Counted from the first letter of the stretch, positions 8,710 through 16,500 are shown. The stretch: 41,434 nucleotides of DNA from Pseudomonadota bacterium (GCA_018242465.1 JAFEBY010000110.1:1-41434); one strand, 5' to 3'. Made by a program: numbers and translations. The notes: generated by a model not told the origin, from the letters alone.

Positions 8710-8737
8710 CTTCCTTGCTTCGTGCTGCCGGATGTGG

Positions 8738-9583
8738 TTACAGGCGCGTCACCACGCGGCCATCCACCACCGGGAAGCGATCGGTCGACGGCTTCTGGTC
8801 AAGACGGACCACCTTGTCCATGCCCCCGTAGCGGTAGGTCACGTCGTACCCCACGGTCTTGGTGCCGGTACCAACGGCGATGCGCGAACCCGGGCGCTTG
8901 TCCATGCGCTGCTTGCCGACGCTGCCGTCCGGATTGCGATAGGTCACGTCGTAGCCGATCAGCTTGTTGGTATAGCTGGTGTCGTTGACCGTGGTGCACT
9001 GGTGATCGGTGCGCTGGACCGTCGCGTTGTCATGGCGGCGATTCTCGATGCGATTGCCGGCGATGCCGCCACCGACCGCACCGGCCACCGTCGCGAGGTC
9101 GCGACCCTTGCCGCCGCCGATCTGATGGCCGACCAGGCCGCCGACCACGGCACCAATGGCCGAACCGGCGATGTTGTGCGGATCCTTGGTCGGCGCCCTC
9201 TCGGTCACCACCACGTCCTTGCACTCCTGGCGCGGCGTCGTCTGGGCGATTTTGTCGTTCACCGGCGTCACGTCGAGCACAGTGGCGTACTTGGTGGCCT
9301 TGCTGCTGATCTGGCGCACATTGGTGATCGGCGCGTAATCCGCCGCTGCATTCGTGGCGTTGTTCGCGCCCTGTCCATGCACGGCATCGCTGGCGCTGTC
9401 GGCGGCGGCCGGCTGTATCGCCGGCGTGGCAGCGGCAGGCGCTTGCGCCAGCGGTTGCGCGGTGGGAGCGGCCGTCACCGGAGCCGACGGCTGCGAGGTC
9501 GCAGCGTGATATGCGGCGACAGCGCCACCACCCACCAGCAGCGCACCCAGTCCGACACCAAGAAGCTTGTTGTCGATGTTCAT
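8738..9583 (-). CDS. Glycine-zipper 2TM-domain envelope protein
   Basis: A 281-residue protein. Residues 5-27 are a hydrophobic signal/anchor, 30-85 a low-complexity Ala/Pro/Gln linker, and 139-176 a glycine-zipper (Rick_17kDa/SlyB-like) segment of repeated small-x3-small spacing. The C-terminal ~70 residues contain two copies of a YDVTYR unit, once in IGYDVTYRNPDG and once in VGYDVTYRYGG. Glycine-zipper proteins sit in or near the outer membrane and affect envelope integrity; a specific function is not known. The ATG at 9583 has an excellent GGAGGTG site 3 nt upstream, which fixes the start and rules out the long upstream open frame. It is a distant relative of the lipoprotein at 12576-13076. 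Confidence 0.8.
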   Translation of the reverse strand: MNIDNKLLGVGLGALLVGGGAVAAYHAATSQPSAPVTAAPTAQPLAQAPAAATPAIQPAAADSASDAVHGQGANNATNAAADYAPITNVRQISSKATKYATVLDVTPVNDKIAQTTPRQECKDVVVTERAPTKDPHNIAGSAIGAVVGGLVGHQIGGGKGRDLATVAGAVGGGIAGNRIENRRHDNATVQRTDHQCTTVNDTSYTNKLIGYDVTYRNPDGSVGKQRMDKRPGSRIAVGTGTKTVGYDVTYRYGGMDKVVRLDQKPSTDRFPVVDGRVVTRL

Positions 9584-9779
9584 CGTCACCTCCGTACGGC
9601 GGACCACCCGCCTGTCGATGGAGCCATCTAACCGCAATCCACCTGAACGAAGTCGTGACTTTCGGCCTACGCCAGCTGACGATCCGATAAACGTGCAGCC
9701 CCCATTCATACTCAGCCGTGCGACTACCCGATCGACCTGATACGGTGACTCCATCCCACCAGTGGATGGAATTCGACCG

Positions 9780-10022
9780 ATGCGCCATTTCCTCTTCGCC
9801 CCCTTCCTGCGCTGGCTGTCGCGCCTCAGCCATCCCAAGATGTTCCTGATCGTCGGACTGCTGTTCCTGGTTGATCTCGCCATTCCCAACTTCGTTCCCT
9901 GGGACGACATCCTCCTGGGGCTCGGCACCCTGCTCCTCGCCAAGATGAAGAAGAAGGATCCCGCCACGCCGCAGGCCGGCAATGCCTCGCCGCCGGTCGA
10001 GGGCACCGCCACTCGCCGCTGA
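9780..10022 (+). CDS. DUF6116 small membrane protein
   Basis: An 80-residue protein with a hydrophobic core (FLIVGLLFLVDLAIPNFVPW) and a second hydrophobic stretch (DDILLGLGTLLLAKMKKK), ending in a charged, Pro-rich tail. It matches my recollection of the DUF6116 family common in Xanthomonadales; function unknown. I chose the ATG at 9780 because the homologous N-terminus begins MRHxLxAPxLRWLSRL; an ATG six codons upstream (9762) is possible. It lies 5 nt before tatD and is probably cotranscribed with it. Confidence 0.7.
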   Translation: MRHFLFAPFLRWLSRLSHPKMFLIVGLLFLVDLAIPNFVPWDDILLGLGTLLLAKMKKKDPATPQAGNASPPVEGTATRR

Positions 10023-10027
10023 TCGCC

Positions 10028-10843
10028 GTGGAGCTGTTCGATTCGCACAGCCACATCGATGTCGATGCCTTCGACGCCGATCGTGGCGACGTGATGGTGC
10101 GCGCCCGTGCAGCGGGCGTCGTCGGGCAACTGGTCCCGGCAATCGCTGCGGCAGGCTGGCAGCACCTGCGTGATGTCTGCACCCTGTTCCCGGGCGAACT
10201 GCATGCGGCCTATGGCATGCATCCGATGTATCTGGACGCGCATCGCCCCGAACATCTCGAGCAACTGCGCGAACGGCTGCAAAGCCCGGGCTGCGTGGCC
10301 GTCGGCGAGATCGGGCTGGACTATTTCGTCGAAACACTTGATCGCGAACGCCAGCAATTCTTTTTCGATGCGCAACTGCGGCTTGCGCGCGAATTCGATC
10401 TTCCGGTGATCGTGCACGCACGCCGCGCGGTCGATGCGGTGATCGCGAGCATGAAGAAAATCGGCGGGTTGCGCGGCATCGTCCACAGCTTCTCCGGCAG
10501 CATGGAGCAGGCGGGGCAGCTGTGGAAGATGGGCTTCCTGCTCGGCATCGGCGGGCCGATCACGCACGAACGTGCGCAACGCCTGCGCGGGCTGGTCGCG
10601 ACGATGCCACTGGAATATCTGGTGCTGGAAACCGATTCACCCGATCAACCCGACGCCGGTTGGCGCGGGCAGCGCAACGAGCCGGCACGGCTCACTGCGA
10701 TTCTTGCAGCGGTCGTGGAATTGCGCGGCGAGTCGCCCGATGTCGTCGCCACCGCAACGACGGCAAATGCGATGCGGTTGCTGCAACAGCATCGCCCGGC
10801 TGAGCGCCTATCGCGGTTGTCTGCAGCCGCCGACACGCCGTGA
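10028..10843 (+). CDS. tatD: TatD-family metal-dependent hydrolase/DNase
   Basis: A 271-residue amidohydrolase-fold nuclease. It shows the TatD metal-site landmarks: FDSHSHID (4-11), GEIGLDY with the metal-binding Glu, VIVHAR, VHSFSG and LETDSPDQ. Family members are Mg-dependent 3'-5' exonucleases or deoxyribonucleases. The GTG start at 10028 has little Shine-Dalgarno sequence but gives the normal N-terminus, and the gene may be coupled to the DUF6116 gene. The last ~17 codons and the stop lie inside a dispersed repeat (10791-10845) that recurs at 27668-27722, so the C-terminus seems to come from repeat sequence rather than the family fold. Confidence 0.88.
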   Translation: MELFDSHSHIDVDAFDADRGDVMVRARAAGVVGQLVPAIAAAGWQHLRDVCTLFPGELHAAYGMHPMYLDAHRPEHLEQLRERLQSPGCVAVGEIGLDYFVETLDRERQQFFFDAQLRLAREFDLPVIVHARRAVDAVIASMKKIGGLRGIVHSFSGSMEQAGQLWKMGFLLGIGGPITHERAQRLRGLVATMPLEYLVLETDSPDQPDAGWRGQRNEPARLTAILAAVVELRGESPDVVATATTANAMRLLQQHRPAERLSRLSAAADTP

Positions 10844-10845
10844 AT
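10791..10845 (-). repeat. Dispersed repeat, copy A (overlaps tatD 3' end)
   Basis: Read on the minus strand, these 55 bases align without gaps to 27668-27722 on the plus strand with 7 mismatches (about 87% identity). The last 18 bases (GGCGCTCAGCCGGGCGAT) are identical. A partial copy of that end is at 11092-11110. It is joined to the palindromic island that follows. I see no coding capacity of its own. Confidence 0.85.
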
Positions 10846-11037
10846 ACGTCCATGTAGGCTCGTACGCAGCATCCATGCTGCGTACGGTCGGCTCTGCAGA
10901 CGAACCGCATAGGCGCCACCGGTGGCAGGCTTTTCGCTCTCCGAAAATGCAACAACACGCGCGCGGCGGTGGGTGTGCCAGTCCGGGGCGTGGGCATTGC
11001 GCCGCATGGATGCGGCGCATGAGCCTACATGGACGTA
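10845..11037. repeat. Inverted-repeat island between tatD and tcdA (REP/BIME-like)
   Basis: Two 16-bp arms, TACGTCCATGTAGGCT at 10845-10860 and its exact reverse complement at 11022-11037, bracket two palindromes. The first, 10861-10886, has 12-bp arms around CC; the second, 10998-11019, has 10-bp arms around GG. Both centre on a CATCCATG-type core. The island fills the space between two convergent genes, where it could stop transcription from both sides or stabilise mRNA ends. This organisation resembles REP/BIME elements; no RAYT transposase is seen here. Confidence 0.8.
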
Positions 11038-11091
11038 CTTGCGGCGTCCCACGTACCGGAGCTGGTCACCCGCCAAGCCAGCGCGTGCGAG

Positions 11092-11110
11092 AGGCGCACA
11101 GCCGGGCGAT
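11092..11110 (+). repeat. Dispersed repeat, partial copy C
   Basis: Nineteen bases matching the terminal part of repeat copies A and B with one mismatch (AGGCGCaCAGCCGGGCGAT). It faces copy A in inverted orientation, so the palindromic island between tatD and tcdA is bracketed by two inverted repeat ends. Confidence 0.6.
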
Positions 11111-11123
11111 GCCTTCGAAAGGC

Positions 11124-11915
11124 TCAGCGAGCGCGCGTTTTCAGCAACATCTCCAGCGCCTTGCCGACCGCCGCGAACGCGAACGTCCCGGTGATGTGCG
11201 TCGCCGCGCCGAGCCCGGCGCCGCAATCGAGCTTCAGCGCCTCGTCCTTGCCAAGCTGCGGCCGCACGCCGCACACGCTGCCATCGGCCTGCGGATAGCG
11301 CACGTTTTCCAGCGAATACACCGCCGGCACGCCGAAATAGCGCGCGTGGTTCTTCGGGAAATTGAACTCGCCACGTAGTTTCTTGCGGATCAGCGACAGC
11401 ATCGCATCGTGCTCCGTGCGCGACAGATCGCGCACGCGCACTTGTGTCGGATCGCTGCGCCCGCCCGCCGCACCGACCGTGATGATCGGCTGCTTGCGAC
11501 GACGGCACCACGCGATCAACTCCACCTTGGCGCGGAAACTGTCGCAGGCATCGAGCACCAGATCGAACCCGCCACCCAGCAGCGCCTCCATGTTCGACGG
11601 TGTCAGGAATGACTGCACTGCATCGATGCGGATGTCGGGGCGGATCGCGCGGCAACGTTCGGCCATCGCTTCGACCTTGGGCTGTCCGTATGCGCCCTCG
11701 AGCGCCGGCAACTGGCGATTGGTATTGGAGACACAAAGATCGTCGGCATCGATCAGGGTCAGGTGGCCGATGCCACTACGCGCAAACGCTTCCACCGCCC
11801 ATGAACCGACGCCGCCGATCCCGACCACCGCCACCCGGGCGGCATCGAAGCATTGCAGTGCGCCACTGCCATAGAGGCGGTCGATGCCGCCGAATCGTTC
11901 CCGCAAATCGCTCAT
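11124..11915 (-). CDS. tcdA: tRNA threonylcarbamoyladenosine dehydratase
   Basis: A 263-residue E1-like adenylating enzyme that cyclises t6A37 of tRNA to ct6A in an ATP-dependent step. It shows the nucleotide-binding GIGGVGS motif (32-38), Asp56 in the LIDADDL strand end, and N-x-N-R-Q at 64-68, all typical of the ThiF/MoeB/TcdA fold. Other TcdA landmarks are DACDS, the GAAGGRSDPTQVRV segment and RFGG near the N-terminus. It is convergent with tatD across the repeat island. The C-terminus (LKTRAR) ends just beyond the last partial repeat. Confidence 0.92.
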   Translation of the reverse strand: MSDLRERFGGIDRLYGSGALQCFDAARVAVVGIGGVGSWAVEAFARSGIGHLTLIDADDLCVSNTNRQLPALEGAYGQPKVEAMAERCRAIRPDIRIDAVQSFLTPSNMEALLGGGFDLVLDACDSFRAKVELIAWCRRRKQPIITVGAAGGRSDPTQVRVRDLSRTEHDAMLSLIRKKLRGEFNFPKNHARYFGVPAVYSLENVRYPQADGSVCGVRPQLGKDEALKLDCGAGLGAATHITGTFAFAAVGKALEMLLKTRAR

Positions 11916-11992
11916 GTGCGCATTTTACCGGTGCCCGGATTGGCCGGCAGCCATGCTAAGGTTCGGCCACATCAACATGGAGGAATGCACCG

Positions 11993-12439
11993 ATGTCCAC
12001 CCCTGCCCCGGCTTCCCCGAAGAGCGGTTCGACAAGCATGCGCTATTTCTTCGTCTGGGCGATCGGCCTGGTGCTCGGCATCATCGCCACCGTGATGATC
12101 GGCAATGCATGGCGGGCACGCCAGGATCCGCTGCCCAAGGCGATCATGACCGTGCAGAAGTTCCACATGACGGCGCTGAAGCACAACCTCGAACAAAACC
12201 GTTGTGCTGCGACCGACACGATTCCGCACCTGCAGACCCTGCGCCGGACCGCCGATGACCTTGAATCCGCCTTCCCCGAACTGGCGAAGGATGACCGCTT
12301 CGTCAAGCACGCCAGCGATTTCCGCAAGGTGCTGGACGCTTCATTGGCTTCGCCACCGATGAGTTGCGAAGGCGTGAAGCAGACCATCGCGATGGTCGGT
12401 GACCAGTGCAAGGCCTGCCACGACGACTTCAACAAGTGA
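11993..12439 (+). CDS. Membrane-anchored cytochrome c'-like protein
   Basis: A 148-residue protein with an N-terminal transmembrane anchor (~17-38, FFVWAIGLVLGIIATVMIG) and a helical domain facing the periplasm. A single C-type haem motif CKACH is at 139-143, close to the C-terminus as in cytochromes c', which are otherwise soluble four-helix bundles that bind NO or O2. The fold assignment rests on motif position and helical character, so it is moderately sure. A GGAGGA site eight bases upstream supports the ATG at 11993. A factor-independent terminator follows at 12481-12503. Confidence 0.7.
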   Translation: MSTPAPASPKSGSTSMRYFFVWAIGLVLGIIATVMIGNAWRARQDPLPKAIMTVQKFHMTALKHNLEQNRCAATDTIPHLQTLRRTADDLESAFPELAKDDRFVKHASDFRKVLDASLASPPMSCEGVKQTIAMVGDQCKACHDDFNK

Positions 12440-12480
12440 GTGTGAAGCCGCCTGCACGGCGGTGAACACAGGCTGACGAG

Positions 12481-12503
12481 AACGGCGCTTCGGCGCCGTT
12501 TTC
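12481..12503 (+). terminator. Intrinsic terminator after cytochrome gene
   Basis: AACGGCGC and GCGCCGTT pair around a TTCG tetraloop, followed by TTCGTT on the plus strand. It lies 41 nt after the cytochrome stop and 72 nt before the next start. Confidence 0.75.
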
Positions 12504-12575
12504 GTTGGCGATTTCCAGCCCATTCATCGATGCTTCCACATGATCGGCCCTGCCCTCACCCCACTGGAGATCGAC

Positions 12576-13076
12576 ATGAACCTGCGGAATGCACTCCTCG
12601 CCGGCGGCGCAGCCCTGACCTTGGGCGCATGCGCGACGACCAGCCCCGGCTACGGCTACGGCAACAACAACGGCTACGGAAACAACGGGTATGGCAATGG
12701 CAGCTACAACCAAGATGGCTACAACCAAGGCTACTGTCGCGATTGTGGCGTCGTCACTCGCATCGACATGGGCCCTGGGTCGAGTTCATCCGCACCGACC
12801 GGCGCGATCATCGGCGGCATCGTCGGCGCTGTCGCCGGTCGCGAGATCGCCGGGCAAAACACCAAGAAGCAGAGCAACAAGAATGTCGCCACCGTCGCCG
12901 GCGCGGCAGCGGGTGCACTGGTCGGCAACGCGATCCAGAATCGCAACCAGAACCAGTACAACGTCACCGTGCGCATGGACGATGGTCGCTTCGTGACGGT
13001 GTCCCAGTCCGACGTGAATGGCATCCAGGAAGGAACCCCTGTGCGCGTCACCAACGGACGCGCGTGGGCGCGCTGA
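12576..13076 (+). CDS. Glycine-zipper outer-membrane lipoprotein
   Basis: A 166-residue lipoprotein. The signal peptide ends LTLGAC (Cys19), followed by an Asn/Gly/Tyr-rich linker with repeated NGYGN units. The glycine-zipper 2TM domain lies around residues 70-120 (GAIIGGIVGAVAGREIAG, then ATVAGAAAGALVGNAI). A short C-terminal domain (VTVRMDDGRFVTVSQ) resembles the SlyB/17-kDa antigen family. These proteins sit in the outer membrane and influence envelope stability; a specific role is unknown. GGAGA five bases upstream supports the ATG at 12576 rather than the upstream 12540. It is followed by a strong bidirectional terminator. Confidence 0.85.
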   Translation: MNLRNALLAGGAALTLGACATTSPGYGYGNNNGYGNNGYGNGSYNQDGYNQGYCRDCGVVTRIDMGPGSSSSAPTGAIIGGIVGAVAGREIAGQNTKKQSNKNVATVAGAAAGALVGNAIQNRNQNQYNVTVRMDDGRFVTVSQSDVNGIQEGTPVRVTNGRAWAR

Positions 13077-13096
13077 AGCAAAATCTCCATGCAAAG

Positions 13097-13122
13097 AAAA
13101 GGCCCGCTTGCGCGGGCCTTTT
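13097..13122. terminator. Bidirectional intrinsic terminator
   Basis: An 11-bp stem (AAAAGGCCCGC / GCGGGCCTTTT) with a TTGC loop gives a T-run on both strands. It lies between the convergent glycine-zipper lipoprotein (ends 13076) and cold-shock gene (ends 13148) and should serve both. Confidence 0.9.
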
Positions 13123-13147
13123 CTGTATTGCTTGATGCGTCGGTTGC

Positions 13148-13357
13148 TTACGCAGCTTCGACGGCGTCGGCCTGCAGGCCCTTCTGGCCCTGGACGACGG
13201 TGAAGCTGACGCGCTGGCCTTCCTTCAAGCTCTTGAAGCCGGGCATCTGGATGGCGCGGAAGTGCACGAACACGTCCTCACCATTTTCGCGGCTGATAAA
13301 GCCAAAACCCTTGGCATCGTTGAACCATTTGACGGTTCCAACTTCGCGGTTCGACAT
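13148..13357 (-). CDS. CspA-family cold-shock protein
   Basis: A 69-residue single OB-fold cold-shock domain. RNP1 (KGFGFI, 16-21) and RNP2 (VFVHF, 29-33) are intact, as is the [10 protein letters not shown] opening. These proteins bind single-stranded RNA/DNA and melt mRNA structure. AAGGAG lies nine bases before the ATG. The gap to the divergent DUF456 gene is about 200 bases, enough for a structured leader as in cspA-type genes, but I could not place a convincing promoter. Confidence 0.95.
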   Translation of the reverse strand: MSNREVGTVKWFNDAKGFGFISRENGEDVFVHFRAIQMPGFKSLKEGQRVSFTVVQGQKGLQADAVEAA

Positions 13358-13527
13358 CGGTGTTGCTCCTTGTAACGTTATTAGCGATTTAATGCTGGTC
13401 GCAAGGAGGAACGGGCAACGATGACCAAATCACGCGATCTGACGCACCGGCGGGCCACGATTCACGGTGACCCTTGAAACTCAGCAAGCGCACGGTAACT
13501 CCGCTTTCGTTAAAAATCAATCAATTC

Positions 13528-13556
13528 TTGACATTGGCGCCAAATCGGCTTACGAC
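13528..13556 (+). promoter_or_regulatory. Candidate sigma70 promoter for the DUF456 gene
   Basis: A perfect TTGACA (13528-13533), a 17-bp spacer and TACGAC (13551-13556). The predicted transcription start, about 13562-13564, is only a few bases from the ATG at 13566, which has no clear Shine-Dalgarno. If real, the message is leaderless or nearly so. Confidence 0.45.
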
Positions 13557-13565
13557 CCCCTGGAT

Positions 13566-14078
13566 ATGAACAATCCCATTGTTTTTCAAATAGTTGCGGC
13601 AATTCTTGTCCTCGCCGGGCTGGTTGGGGTGGTCCTGCCAGCCCTCCCGGGCCTGCCTTTGGTGTTTGCCGGCCTGCTGATTTCGGCCTGGGCAGACGGT
13701 TTCCACCATGTCGGGGCGGCCATGCTGGTCGTGCTCGGGCTGCTCACCCTGGTCTCCCTGGTCGTCGATTACTGGGCCGCCGCACGCGGGGCCAAGCGGC
13801 TGGGCGCCAGCCGCATGGCGACGATCGGTGCAGCGCTGGGCATGCTGGTCGGGGGGTTCCTGCTCTTCCCGGTCGGATTCTTCCTCGGTCCCTTCATCGG
13901 CGCACTGGCGGGTGAGCTGCTGCATCGGCGCAGCCTGACCCAGGCCGACCTCGGGGCGGCAACGAAGATCGGCATCGGCACCTGGCTCGGCATCGCGCTG
14001 GGGATCGCGCTCAAGCTCGCCATTGCCGGACTGATGCTGGGGCTCTTCGCGCTCGATTGGTGGTGGACCACACATTGA
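13566..14078 (+). CDS. DUF456 family membrane protein
   Basis: A 170-residue, strongly hydrophobic protein with about four or five membrane segments. It shows the DUF456 features: LAGLVGVVLPALPGLPLVFAG at 15-35 (the P-x-L-P-G-x-P loop), WWAAARGAKRLGASR-like linker and G-rich GAALGMLVGGF and GPFIGALAGEL helices. Function is unknown; the glycine-rich segments may interact with the membrane. I chose the ATG at 13566; a GTG at 13467 would add 33 non-hydrophobic residues that lie across the candidate promoter. It is the first gene of a plus-strand set with the MscS-like channel and PldA. Confidence 0.75.
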   Translation: MNNPIVFQIVAAILVLAGLVGVVLPALPGLPLVFAGLLISAWADGFHHVGAAMLVVLGLLTLVSLVVDYWAAARGAKRLGASRMATIGAALGMLVGGFLLFPVGFFLGPFIGALAGELLHRRSLTQADLGAATKIGIGTWLGIALGIALKLAIAGLMLGLFALDWWWTTH

Positions 14079-14101
14079 CCGCGGGACGGCAAAATACCGG
14101 C

Positions 14102-15370
14102 ATGACGATTACACGCATCCACACCTTCCTGTTCGCACTACTGCTGGCGCTATCGTTGCCGGTGGCGGCGCAGCCCATCCCGGACGACGTCCATCTGGAA
14201 CGGCAAGTTGCGCACCTGCTCAATGCACAACCGGCCCTGCGAAACATCCACGCCAGCGCAGAGGGCGGCGTGATCACCCTGAGCGGACAGGTTCTCGAGC
14301 CCGAACAGCGCAAGGTGGCCGCTGACATCGCCGGCGGCATCCGCGGAGTCACACAGGTCGACAACGAGATCACCCTGGATCCGGATCTGTCGGTGCGCTT
14401 TGGAAGCGCGCTGGATGAGGTCAAGGCAAAACTGGTGCGCCTGATCGCGAATCTGCCGCTGCTCGCCGTTGCGATATTGATCGTGGTGATCGCGGCGTGG
14501 CTGGGCGGGTTCATCAGCGGACGCATGCGCATGCTCAAGCGCCTGAGCCAGCACAACCCCTACATGGATGGCCTGCTGCGCAACATCGTCAAGACACTGG
14601 TCATGCTGGGCGGCGTGCTGATCGCGCTCGACCTGCTCGGCGCGACATCGCTGGTCGGCGCGGTGCTGGGTTCGGCCGGCGTGGTTGGCCTGGTCCTCGG
14701 TTTCGCCTTCAAGGACATCGCCGAAAACTACGTGTCCGGGATCTTGCTGTCGATCCGCCAACCATTCGCCCCCGGCGATACCGTGCGCATCGACAGTAAC
14801 GAAGGTCGGATCGTCGCCCTCACCTCGCGCGCAACCGTGCTCATCACCGCCGACGGCCTGAACCTGCAATTGCCCAATGCGCTGGTGTTCAAGTCGGTGC
14901 TGACCAACTTCACGCGCAATCCGCGCCGGCGTTTCGACTTCAGCACCGTGATCGACACCCGCAGTTCGTGGAACGATGCGATGGACATCGGCATCGCGGC
15001 GATCCGAGGCGTCGACGGCGTGCTGGCCGATCCCGCGCCAACCGCGCTGATCAAGGAAATCTCCAACGACGGCGCGACGATGCAGTATTTCGGCTGGATC
15101 GACCAGCGCAACAACGATCTTTCGAAGACCCGCAGTGAAGCGATGCGCCAGGTAAGGCGGACGCTGCGCAAGGCCGGCATCGTACCGCCATCGCCGGTGC
15201 AATCGATCCGCCTGATGCGCGGCGACGACGACGGCATCGACGCCGCGGCCGCCCACGAGATCCATCAGCCGCGCGACACCTCCGCCGATCGCACCCTGGA
15301 CGCATCGGTCGAGGAAGCACATGCCGCCGAAGAAGGCCAGAACCTGCTCGATCACAAGGCTGTCGAGTGA
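14102..15370 (+). CDS. BON-domain MscS-family mechanosensitive channel
   Basis: A 422-residue protein. A signal peptide (1-23, ending VAAQ) is followed by a BON domain (~28-105, with GGVITLSGQV and a VTQVDNEI ending). Then come membrane helices (~123-145, 168-190, 195-215) and the MscS pore/beta module: GLVLGFAFKDIAENYVSG, QPFAPGD, and INLQLPNA-like strand with PNALVF. BON domains bind phospholipid or attach to envelope proteins, so this is a channel with a periplasmic lipid-sensing extension. It should open on membrane tension and release solutes. Its stop overlaps the pldA start by one base, suggesting shared expression. The C-terminal tail after ~370 is acidic. Confidence 0.88.
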   Translation: MTITRIHTFLFALLLALSLPVAAQPIPDDVHLERQVAHLLNAQPALRNIHASAEGGVITLSGQVLEPEQRKVAADIAGGIRGVTQVDNEITLDPDLSVRFGSALDEVKAKLVRLIANLPLLAVAILIVVIAAWLGGFISGRMRMLKRLSQHNPYMDGLLRNIVKTLVMLGGVLIALDLLGATSLVGAVLGSAGVVGLVLGFAFKDIAENYVSGILLSIRQPFAPGDTVRIDSNEGRIVALTSRATVLITADGLNLQLPNALVFKSVLTNFTRNPRRRFDFSTVIDTRSSWNDAMDIGIAAIRGVDGVLADPAPTALIKEISNDGATMQYFGWIDQRNNDLSKTRSEAMRQVRRTLRKAGIVPPSPVQSIRLMRGDDDGIDAAAAHEIHQPRDTSADRTLDASVEEAHAAEEGQNLLDHKAVE

Positions 15371-16500
15371 TGACACGCCCGCACACACGCCCCGCTTTTG
15401 CCATTGCGCTGGCGCTGGCGCACGGGACTGCATTGGCGCAAACGGCCCCCACGACGGATCAAGCGGATATCGGTGCCTGTGCCGTGATCGAGTCCGACAA
15501 GGATCGCCTCGCCTGCTACGACACGGTCGCGAAACGCGATACTTCCACGCCCGCGGCTGCCGATGCCGCAGCGGCCCTGGCGAAACAGCAGGAAGCCGCA
15601 CGCACCGCGGAGCGTGCGGCAAGCCCGCGCAGCGACCTGTATGCCTCGGAAGTCGAGAGCGACGAAGCCATCGCCAACGCCGGCAAGGGTTCCCTGCTCG
15701 ACAGCCGCTGGGAGCTGGCAAAGGGCTCGAAGCTAGGCATCTGGAATTTTCGTGCCTACAAGCCGGTGTACTTGTTGCCGGCGTTCTGGACCAGCCGGAC
15801 CAACACGTTGCCGCGCTCGCCCAATCCGAACAATACGGTGACCACACCGCAAGATCTGCAGAACATCGAGGCCAAGTTCCAGCTCAGCTTCAAGACCAAA
15901 GCGATCGAGAACCTGTTCGGCGACAACGGCGATGTGTGGATGGGCTATACCCAGAGCTCGCGCTGGCAGGTCTACAACTCGGGCAATTCGCGCCCATTCC
16001 GCGAAACCAATTACGAACCGGAAGTGCTGCTGATATTCCGCACCAACTACCAGATCGCCGGATGGAAAGGACGGTTGGCGGGCATCGGCATCAACCATCA
16101 ATCGAACGGCCGTGCCGATCCGCTGTCGCGCAGCTGGAACCGGGTGATGCTGAACGTCGGTTTCGATCGCGACAACTGGTCGGTGATGTTCCGACCGTGG
16201 TTCCGCATTGCCGAGAACCGCGACAATGACAACAATCCGGATATCCTGGATTACATGGGCCGCGGCGACATGACCGTGATACACACGGTTGGTCGCAACG
16301 AGTTCTCGCTGATGGCAAGGCATTCATTGCGCGGTGGCGACCGCTCGCATGGCGCCATGCAGTTCGACTGGGGATTTCCGATCACGCGCCAGTTGCGCGG
16401 CCACTTCCAATTGTTCGACGGGTATGGCGAAAGCATGATCGACTACAACCACCGCGCGACCTACGTCGGACTTGGCGTGTCTCTGCTCGAGTGGTACTGA
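15370..16500 (+). CDS. pldA: Outer-membrane phospholipase A (OMPLA)
   Basis: A 376-residue protein with an N-terminal signal peptide and a mature beta-barrel enzyme. The OMPLA active-site motif NHQSNG gives His243 and Ser245, with Asn257 in SRSWNR; the 2- and 14-residue spacing equals that of E. coli PldA (142/144/156). The PFRETNYEPE and QLFDGYGES segments are also typical. It is a calcium-dependent phospholipase active on perturbed outer membranes. A domain at ~33-55 with C-x-x-I-x-S-D-x-x-R-L-A-C-Y-D precedes the barrel. The ATG at 15370 overlaps the channel stop (TGATG); a GTG at 15367 is equivalent. It converges with the VOC gene 13 nt away. Confidence 0.92.
   Translation: MTRPHTRPAFAIALALAHGTALAQTAPTTDQADIGACAVIESDKDRLACYDTVAKRDTSTPAAADAAAALAKQQEAARTAERAASPRSDLYASEVESDEAIANAGKGSLLDSRWELAKGSKLGIWNFRAYKPVYLLPAFWTSRTNTLPRSPNPNNTVTTPQDLQNIEAKFQLSFKTKAIENLFGDNGDVWMGYTQSSRWQVYNSGNSRPFRETNYEPEVLLIFRTNYQIAGWKGRLAGIGINHQSNGRADPLSRSWNRVMLNVGFDRDNWSVMFRPWFRIAENRDNDNNPDILDYMGRGDMTVIHTVGRNEFSLMARHSLRGGDRSHGAMQFDWGFPITRQLRGHFQLFDGYGESMIDYNHRATYVGLGVSLLEWY

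Noticed and set aside
9584-10579. Upstream extension of the glycine-zipper frame to 613 residues
   Set aside because: It is antisense to the DUF6116 gene and tatD, and an ideal GGAGGTG site fixes the real start at 9583.
10845-11110. CRISPR array from the repeated elements between tatD and tcdA
   Set aside because: The repeats are inverted, not direct, and are not spaced by uniform unique spacers.
14150-15847. 565-residue minus-strand frame opposite the MscS-like gene
   Set aside because: Shadow frame; the plus strand carries signal peptide, BON and MscS motifs.
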